Positions 12,867-17,889 of a DNA stretch of 17,889 nt are shown in pieces (within the stretch, counting starts at the first letter, position 1; each line of letters opens with the position of its first letter). The notes beneath the pieces were generated by a model. It did not search any database. It was given only the letters and a program-made list of their open reading frames with translations, and was not told the origin of the DNA. The position numbers were made by a program, and so were the translations under genes. Source of the stretch: Alistipes sp. (GTDB lineage: Bacteria > Bacteroidota > Bacteroidia > Bacteroidales > Rikenellaceae); assembly GCA_020026435.1 (NCBI GenBank), contig JAHHQK010000042.1:1-17889 (forward strand). Direction: 5' to 3'.

Positions 12867-15800
12867 TTATTTATCCAGCGATTTCATCTGCTTTTTCATC
12901 AGATCGTAAGCCACCGGAGTAGCGATGAAGATCGTGGCAGCCGTACCTACGATCACACCGATCGTCAGCGCGAAGATGAAGCCGCGGATCGTCTCACCTC
13001 CGAAGAAGATGATGGCCAGCAGCGTCACAAGCGTCGTACCCGACGTGTTGATCGTACGCGACAGGGTAGAGTTGATGGCGTTGTTCACGTTCTCCTTGAA
13101 GTCGCGCTTGGGATAGAGGGCCAGGTACTCACGGATACGGTCGAATACCACCACGGTATCGTTGATCGCGTAACCGATGATCGTCAGGATGGCGGCAATG
13201 AAGGCCTGGTTGACCTCAAGGTTGAAGGGCATGATGCCGTAGAGCAACGAGAACAGACCGATCACGAACAGGGCATTGAAGGCCAGAGCCAGCGTTGCAC
13301 CCGATGCCCACTGCCAGTGCTTGAATCGGAACGTGATGTAAAGTCCGATGGCCAGCAGCGAGAAGAGTACCGAGTAGATCGAGTTCCACGTCATGTCGTG
13401 GGCGATCGAAGGACCGATCTTGTCAGCCGTCACGATACCGTTGGTGTCGTCCTGCGTGTTGCGGAAGTTGTCGAACGAAATGTCGTAGGAGTAGAGCGGC
13501 TTCAAGGCGTTGTAGATGATCTGCTCTACCTCAGCCGTAGCCTCGTCCGACGTATCGTCGTATTTGTACTGCGTCACGATACGCATCTGGTTCTCATCAC
13601 CGAACTGGGTGACGTTGGCGCTGATCTGAGCGGCGTCGGCGTCGGTGTTCTGCTGGAATGCCTTGTTGATCTGCTCACGAACCTGCTCGTCCGAAACGGC
13701 CTTGTCAAAGCGGATCACATAGGCACGACCACCCGTGAATTCCGTACCCTTGTTCAGACCGCGGATACCGAACGATGCGAACGAGATGAGGATCAGCGCA
13801 GCCGATACCATATAGGAGATCTTGCGGGCACCGATGAAGTCGACGTGAGTGTTCGACAGGAAACGCTCCGACCAGCCGCGCGAGAAGGTGATCTTGCCGC
13901 GCTTGGCCACGATCCACTCGATCAACAGACGCGTGATGAACACGGCGCAGAAGAACGAGGTGATGATACCGATGATCAGCGTAGTGGCGAAGCCCTGAAC
14001 CGGACCCGTACCGAAGACGAACAGCACGATACCGGTGATGATCGTCGTGAGGTTACCGTCGATGATGGCCGAATAAGCCTTCGAGAAACCGTCGGTGATG
14101 GCCAGCGAGAGACCCTTGCCGCCACGCAACTCCTCCTTGATACGCTCGTAGATGATGACGTTGGCGTCAACGGCCATACCCATCGTCAGCACGATACCGG
14201 CGATACCGGGCAGCGTCAGCACGGCGCCGAACGATACCAGCACACCCATCAGCAGGAAGACGTTCAACAGCAGGGCGACATCCGACATCCAACCTGCCGT
14301 CTTGTAAAACAGACCCATATAGAGCAGGACGAGGATGAAGGCGATGACGAACGAGAACAGACCGGCGTTGATGGCCTCCTGACCCAGCGACGGACCTACG
14401 ACCGTATCCTGGATGATCTTGGCGGGAGCGGGAACCTTACCCGACTCCAGCACGTTGGCCAGGTCCTTGGCCTCCTGGATGGTGAAGTCACCCGTGATCG
14501 AGGAGATACCCTTGTCGATCTTGCCGCGCACGTTGGGGGCCGAGTAAACATAACCGTCCAGAACGATGGCGATGCTCTTGCCGATATTCTCACCCGTGAG
14601 GCGGGCCCAGCGCTGCGTACCCTCGGCGTTCATGGTCATCGAGACCTCGGCCGTGGCACCGTGCTGCTGATACTGCTCCGTGGCATTGGTCACCACCGAA
14701 CCGTCCAGGGGAGCCTTGCCGTCGGGAGTCGAGATACGCAGGGCGTAGAGGTAGTAGCGGCCGTCGATCTTGTCGTCGCCCTTCACACCCCACTTGAAGA
14801 TCAGATCCGAGGGGAAGAGCTCGCGAACGGCACGCTGCTCAAGATATTTGTTTACCGTAGCGATGTCGGCCTTATAAGCGGCACCGATGGCGGCACCACC
14901 TGCAAAACCGGGATCCAGCACTGCGAAGAAGGGGTTGTTTTCACGCGAGAAACGGCCCGTGTGGGTCTGCTCCTGAGTGGCCTCGGCAGCAACCTCGTCA
15001 ATGAGCGATGCCGTCTCGCCGGTCTTGGTCTTGGCCTCGGTCTGAGGCTCGGTCTTGGCGGCAGCCTGCTCAGCAGTCAGCTCGTTCTTGAGCAGCTGAT
15101 CGGCCTGAGAGAGCATGGGCAGCACCTCGCGGGCGTCGTAAGTGGTCCAGAACTCCAGCGATGCGGTACCCTGCAACAAGTCGCGCACACGCTGCGGTTC
15201 CTTCACACCGGGGAGCTCGACCAGGATGCGGTTCGAGTTGGGCAGGCGCATGATGTTGGGCTGCGTCACGCCGAAGTTGTCGATACGGCTGCGCAGCACG
15301 TTGAACGATGCGGCGATAGCCTTCTCGGTGTCCTCCTTGAGGATCTTGACCACCTGCTCGTTGGAACTCTCCAACGTGATGTCGCGGCGATCGGGGCTGA
15401 CGAAGATCGAAGCCAGGGGCTTGCCGTCCGACAGACGCTCGAATGCCTCGGCAAAGTTGTCGATGTAGTTCTTCGAGGTACCCTTGTGGAGAGCATCGTT
15501 AGCCTCGGCAATAGCCTCCACGAATGCGGGATCTTTCTGGCTGTCACCGGCCAAAGCCTTGACCACGTCCTCGACCTGCACCTCCAGCATGACGTTCATA
15601 CCGCCCTTGAGGTCCAAACCGAGGTTCAACTCCTTCTCCTTGCACATCTTGTAGGTGAACTGCGTAAAGAGGAGGTCGTAGACCGGAAGATTCTGCACCG
15701 AGTCAAGGTAGTGCTGCTCGGCCTTGGCCTGCTCGGCCAAAGGGAACTGTGCGGCATATTCGGCCGCTTTCTTCTCCACACTCCGCGTTTTGAACGTAAA

Positions 15801-15869
15801 CGAGAGCTGGTAAACACACGCAATCGCCAAAAGCGCCGCAATGAGTTTAATGAATCCTTTACTTTGCAT
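12867..15869 (-). CDS. secDF: Fused SecD-SecF protein translocase subunit
   Basis: The 1000-residue inner-membrane protein uses the proton gradient to pull secreted proteins out of the SecYEG channel. The SecD half (1 to about 655) has helix 1 at 7-26, LGLDLKGGMNVMLEV (83-97), the P1 head, and GMAVDANVIIYERIKEE near 562-578. The SecF half starts near 660 (RGWSERFLSNTHVDFIGARK) and has GTEFTGGRAYVI and YAINDTVVVFDRIRE near 897-911. The membrane Asp residues of both halves (AVDAN, NDTVV) are present. A Q/A/E/T-rich linker at about 258-306 lies inside the P1 region and is probably flexible. The fusion is usual in Bacteroidota. It appears to be transcribed alone, from the promoter at 15929 to the terminator at 12805. 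Confidence 0.97.
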   Translation of the reverse strand: MQSKGFIKLIAALLAIACVYQLSFTFKTRSVEKKAAEYAAQFPLAEQAKAEQHYLDSVQNLPVYDLLFTQFTYKMCKEKELNLGLDLKGGMNVMLEVQVEDVVKALAGDSQKDPAFVEAIAEANDALHKGTSKNYIDNFAEAFERLSDGKPLASIFVSPDRRDITLESSNEQVVKILKEDTEKAIAASFNVLRSRIDNFGVTQPNIMRLPNSNRILVELPGVKEPQRVRDLLQGTASLEFWTTYDAREVLPMLSQADQLLKNELTAEQAAAKTEPQTEAKTKTGETASLIDEVAAEATQEQTHTGRFSRENNPFFAVLDPGFAGGAAIGAAYKADIATVNKYLEQRAVRELFPSDLIFKWGVKGDDKIDGRYYLYALRISTPDGKAPLDGSVVTNATEQYQQHGATAEVSMTMNAEGTQRWARLTGENIGKSIAIVLDGYVYSAPNVRGKIDKGISSITGDFTIQEAKDLANVLESGKVPAPAKIIQDTVVGPSLGQEAINAGLFSFVIAFILVLLYMGLFYKTAGWMSDVALLLNVFLLMGVLVSFGAVLTLPGIAGIVLTMGMAVDANVIIYERIKEELRGGKGLSLAITDGFSKAYSAIIDGNLTTIITGIVLFVFGTGPVQGFATTLIIGIITSFFCAVFITRLLIEWIVAKRGKITFSRGWSERFLSNTHVDFIGARKISYMVSAALILISFASFGIRGLNKGTEFTGGRAYVIRFDKAVSDEQVREQINKAFQQNTDADAAQISANVTQFGDENQMRIVTQYKYDDTSDEATAEVEQIIYNALKPLYSYDISFDNFRNTQDDTNGIVTADKIGPSIAHDMTWNSIYSVLFSLLAIGLYITFRFKHWQWASGATLALAFNALFVIGLFSLLYGIMPFNLEVNQAFIAAILTIIGYAINDTVVVFDRIREYLALYPKRDFKENVNNAINSTLSRTINTSGTTLVTLLAIIFFGGETIRGFIFALTIGVIVGTAATIFIATPVAYDLMKKQMKSLDK

Positions 15870-15928
15870 TTGAGTTAAATAAAAATTTGTTTTGTTATAT
15901 TGTTTTAGTCTTTAGTCACAATAGCACG

Positions 15929-15936
15929 CAAAGATA
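15929..15936 (-). promoter_or_regulatory. -7 box of the secDF promoter
   Basis: TATCTTTG on the minus strand is a perfect TAnnTTTG box, preceded by an A/T-only run. No TTTG is present 19-21 bp upstream. The AT-rich leader to the ATG at 15869 is about 50 nt. Confidence 0.7.
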
Positions 15937-16095
15937 TAAAAAAAAATGAATAATGCCGCATTCCCCTCCAAGAATTGCGGCCGGGGCCGAAAAAAAGTCG
16001 GTTTCGGGTCGCAATGAGCCGGATACGGGCAGTAAAATCCGCTTTTTCAGTGTTTTCGCCTTCCGAAACGCGGGGGCGGCACGATGTCGGGGCAG

Positions 16096-16328
16096 GACAG
16101 GCCGCGGAACGGATCCTCCCAAAGGTTACGGGACTGGTAGTGCAACAAGTGACAGAACAAGTCGCGGGACAGACTTTCCGACAGATTGCGGGGCAAATTG
16201 CAGGCGGATTGCAAAATAGATTATGGGGTTGACAGCGGAACAAAAGGCAAGACAACGTGCGGGACGAATCCTCGTCAGGCCGCGGGGCAAACACCCAACA
16301 AGTCATGAGACAGGTCGCGGAACGGAAG
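16096..16328 (+). repeat. Degenerate short direct repeats with a 12-nt rhythm
   Basis: Variants of GACAGGYCGCGGRRCRRA recur at 16096, 16156, 16180, 16231 (shortened), 16251, 16274 and 16309. Between about 16144 and 16215 the rhythm is 12 nt: CAAGTGACAGAA, CAAGTCGCGGGA, CAGACTTTCCGA, CAGATTGCGGGG, CAAATTGCAGGC. The longer words starting at 16143 and 16298 (CAACAAGT... to TTTCCG) also resemble each other. Spacing outside the core is irregular, so this is not a CRISPR array. Confidence 0.5.
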
Positions 16329-16920
16329 TTTTTCCGGATATATTTTTTCGGAGATTTTCCGTCTTCTGACTACCGGAATCCCTTGACACACACCGCTCAT
16401 TTTTTGAAGGGAGCTTTTCGGTTTCTTTCTGGAGTTTTTCGCCACCTTTCACGCTCTCCACTGCCCAGTCCTCCCTTCCACGCTTCCCCCTTCCGTACAA
16501 ACTTCGCAGGGCAACACCCCCATGCCATCTTCCTCAGCACCTGCCACCCGACACTCAATGCCCGACATCTTACAGTAGCGGATCCTCCGATTCCAAAACA
16601 TACAGCCAGCCCCTGCCCATCCACTCTTGCACGCAGTTTATTCCGCCAGAGCTTCCTCTTCCGTATTTGGACAATCTCTCGAATCCCGACAACCGCAAAC
16701 TCCATTATCCAATCCCGCCTGATCCGTATTTTTCCCGCCCCCTCCTCAAAGAGCCATCATGCAACAATCTCAAACCTTTCATACCCAAAAGTCCGCCCCG
16801 GCAAAATACCACAACACCGAAGCCCCCAAGCACCGCTCCGGATTCCTCCAACAAGTCTCCGCCCGGCCATTTCCAACCTATCTGTCACCGTCTTCCGACC
16901 TGGCCATACATCCGATACGT

Positions 16921-16930
16921 CCCCCCCCCC
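16921..16930 (+). repeat. Homopolymer run of ten C
   Basis: Ten consecutive C, followed by five A, lie in the C-rich non-coding block. Runs of this length tend to change length during replication and sequencing. Confidence 0.8.
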
Positions 16931-17044
16931 AAAAATCTCCGCGCCAAGACACTCCGCCGGCAAAATCGCCCCGTTTCCAAGCCCTGCCACAAAGCCTCCC
17001 GCGACAAGCGTCCGGGGAAGGGACGCCCCCCTTCCTAAATGACA

Positions 17045-17085
17045 AGAGCGTGCAGATCCCCCAGCAAGGAAGATCAGCACGCTCT
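17045..17085. terminator. Hairpin AGAGCGTGC / GCACGCTCT downstream of the HTH gene
   Basis: A perfect 9-bp stem (17045-17053 and 17077-17085) continues after one mismatch with GATC/GATC (17055-17058, 17072-17075), leaving a 13-nt loop. It is about 85 bp after the HTH gene's stop on the minus strand. The following TTGTCATTT is only a weak T-tract, so it may end the transcript or belong to a structured RNA. Confidence 0.5.
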
Positions 17086-17105
17086 GTAAGCATTTGATCG
17101 ATGTT

Positions 17106-17128
17106 ACGAGACTTTCCGAAGGTCTCGT
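17106..17128. terminator. Hairpin ACGAGAC / GTCTCGT downstream of the HTH gene
   Basis: A perfect 7-bp stem surrounds TTTCCGAAG, which can itself pair further. It lies 41 bp after the HTH gene's stop. On the minus strand the T-rich run (AATTTTTTAAC) comes before the hairpin instead of after it, so this is not a textbook terminator. Confidence 0.45.
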
Positions 17129-17168
17129 TGTTAAAAAATTTTAAAGATTCCCAGCGAACACACTCGGA

Positions 17169-17423
17169 TTATTCAACTTCCGGCTGCTGCTCGCTCAGAA
17201 TACGCATTGCGACATCGAGGATAGTCGTGTCATCCAAAGTCACCACGCCGCCATCGGGCCCCGGCTCAAAGTGAACGCCTACACATTCCTTCGACTCGTG
17301 TTTACCGCCGAAATAGTTACGTACGGTGTCAGCATCTATTCCTAACTCATCAGCTATGCGTTGCGAGCTGCCGCTGGGCAGTCTGTCTTTGATACGACGC
17401 AATTCGTTAAATGTAATAATCAT
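17169..17423 (-). CDS. Small helix-turn-helix DNA-binding protein
   Basis: The 84-residue cytosolic protein is probably a DNA-binding regulator of a type common in Bacteroidota. ITFNELRRIKDRLPSGSSQ (3-21) leads into a helix-turn-helix, QRIADELGIDADTVRNYFGG (21-40), with the usual A..L.I...TVRNYF pattern. An EPGPDGGVVTLDDTTILDVA segment (53-72) and an acidic tail complete it. No membrane or enzymatic feature is visible. The ATG at 17423 is the only sensible start. A -33/-7 promoter lies just upstream (17470-17500). It stands alone, flanked on both sides by gene-free GC-rich DNA. Its target is unknown; being the only regulator in the window does not tie it to any neighbour. Confidence 0.82.
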   Translation of the reverse strand: MIITFNELRRIKDRLPSGSSQRIADELGIDADTVRNYFGGKHESKECVGVHFEPGPDGGVVTLDDTTILDVAMRILSEQQPEVE

Positions 17424-17469
17424 ATTGTATCGAATTTTTAAGTTGGACGTTCTTTTTTCTTTCTGACAA

Positions 17470-17500
17470 CTAAGTTAAGGATTATTTATCATTATGCAAA
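17470..17500 (-). promoter_or_regulatory. Promoter of the HTH gene
   Basis: On the minus strand TTTG (17497-17500), 19 bp, then TAACTTAG (17470-17477) gives the Bacteroidota arrangement with one mismatch in the -7 box. The leader would be about 40 nt and AT-rich. Confidence 0.6.
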
Positions 17501-17889
17501 ATTTCCGCATCATATTTTTCAATATATCCGAAAAATTTTTCTTAAAGTAGGCTCGCCCGGCCGCCCCATTCCGCCTTATGTATCGGCCCCGCTCTCGGCC
17601 CCATGCTCCACTTTCTCAAAGTCCGTTCCACACGCCGCCCGCCGAAGCATTTTCTACCCATGGAATCGGTCCACCCGCAAAGTTCACCACCCCCGCAAGC
17701 CCCGTCCGCCGAAGCCCTTGCTCGCGAAATCCGTCCACCGTCACCCTCCCTCTCCGAGGAAGCCTTTCCCTTTTCCGGGTCCGCCCTCGGAAACCCTTCC
17801 ACCCTCAGCACCCCGTCTATCCACAGTAGCCTGTCCGCAGAAACCCGCCCGCAGCATACCTCTACGTCCCTCCGCACACCCTGCACGAC
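17501..17889. other. Gene-free region up to the right edge
   Basis: After an AT-rich 45 bp containing AATATATCCGAAAAATTTTT, the sequence becomes C-rich on the plus strand (17641-17700 has about 24 C to 11 G by hand count). Loosely similar words occur about 70 bp apart (CCGCCGAAGCATTTTCT near 17639 and CCGCCGAAGCCCTTGCT near 17708). The only long open frame is on the minus strand and translates into a Gly/Arg-rich string with no family features. I see no gene. Confidence 0.5.

Larger units (their letters stand above)
15945..17168. other. 1.2-kb gene-free region between secDF and the HTH gene
   Basis: No reading frame here looks like a protein: the open frames translate into Pro/Ser/His/Arg-rich or Cys-rich strings with no family resemblance. 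Three zones are visible. From 15961 to about 16328 the plus strand is purine-rich and carries degenerate GACAG..GCGG repeats. From 16329 to about 16420 it is AT-rich with several TTTTTCGG-like words. From 16430 to about 17038 it is strongly C-rich: by hand count, 16801-16860 has 26 C against 8 G. It ends with two hairpins (17045-17085 and 17106-17128). It may be non-coding RNA, a decayed gene or simply fast-changing spacer. Confidence 0.55.

Noticed and set aside
13317..15878. An 853-codon open frame on the plus strand opposite secDF.
   Set aside because: It lies antisense to a certain gene. Its translation is low in aromatic residues, rich in G, D, R, L and V, and matches no family; long antisense frames are expected in GC-rich coding DNA.
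15975..16232. A plus-strand frame with a QVAG/QIAG tetrad rhythm.
   Set aside because: It is short, ends after a few repeats, and has no start context. It could be a relic but is not supported as a gene.
15905..16306. A Cys-rich minus-strand frame with Cys every fourth residue.
   Set aside because: The pattern follows from the 12-nt DNA repeat, the frame runs through the secDF promoter, and the rest of the product is featureless. Kept only as a repeat finding.
16096..16328. A possible CRISPR array.
   Set aside because: Repeats are short, degenerate and irregularly spaced (20-60 bp) and no cas gene is present.
16257..17042. A 261-codon plus-strand frame through the C-rich block.
   Set aside because: The product is Pro/Ser/His/Arg-rich with no domain, as expected for a C-rich strand with few stop codons; it also crosses a C10 run.
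17817..17830. A DnaA-box-like CTATCCACA.
   Set aside because: A single 8-of-9 match in GC-rich DNA, with no second box or dnaA/dnaN neighbourhood.
17542..17886. A 114-codon minus-strand frame near the right edge.
   Set aside because: Gly/Arg-rich composition reflects the G-rich strand; no promoter or family feature is visible.

Overview
The window looks like the chromosome of a gut-type Bacteroidota, most likely Alistipes or a close relative in the Rikenellaceae. The basis is its high GC content, several promoters of the Bacteroidota form (-33 TTG/TTTG, a 19-21 bp spacer, -7 TAnnTTTG), SecD and SecF fused in one 1000-residue protein, a DUF4831 lipo/secreted-type protein, and a TolC-adaptor-FtsX-permease export operon. 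The genus is an inference. I see no rRNA, tRNA, CRISPR array or insertion sequence.

Layout. (1) 1-3064, minus strand: an export operon, TolC outer-membrane factor -> HlyD/MacA-type adaptor -> FtsX-like ABC permease that runs off the left edge. Its upstream region (3101-3198) holds a sigma-54-like -24/-12 element and three alternating TGTAAAG/CTTTACA heptamers, which overlap a possible housekeeping promoter. (2) 3553-4956, minus: an EmrB-type MFS drug exporter. (3) 5044-6363, plus: a DUF4186 protein with a long N-terminal extension, followed 12 bp later by free methionine-R-sulfoxide reductase; this is the only plus-strand pair. (4) 6551-8391, minus: a secreted DUF4831 protein and an AlkD-like HEAT-repeat protein, with a clear promoter and a clear terminator. 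(5) 8387-11439, minus: folP -> lolD -> TIGR02757/DUF2400 -> trmN6; the first two junctions are ATGA overlaps. (6) 11740-12766, minus: a short YbbR-like protein and coaE, overlapping. (7) 12867-15869, minus: secDF, ending in a terminator whose hairpin contains the -33 box of the next operon. (8) 15870-17889: mostly gene-free DNA around one small HTH-protein gene (17169-17423, minus). This stretch has a degenerate 12-nt repeat patch, a strongly C-rich block with a C10 run, and two hairpins.

Most of the window is housekeeping: envelope export and protein secretion (TolC operon, MFS, SecDF, LolD), cofactor synthesis (FolP, CoaE), tRNA modification (TrmN6), and repair of oxidised methionine or alkylated DNA (MsrC, AlkD-like). 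The least explained parts are the control region of the export operon, the DUF4186-MsrC pair, and the 1.3 kb structured non-coding stretch between secDF and the HTH gene. I did not find a clear-cut new defence or mobile system.
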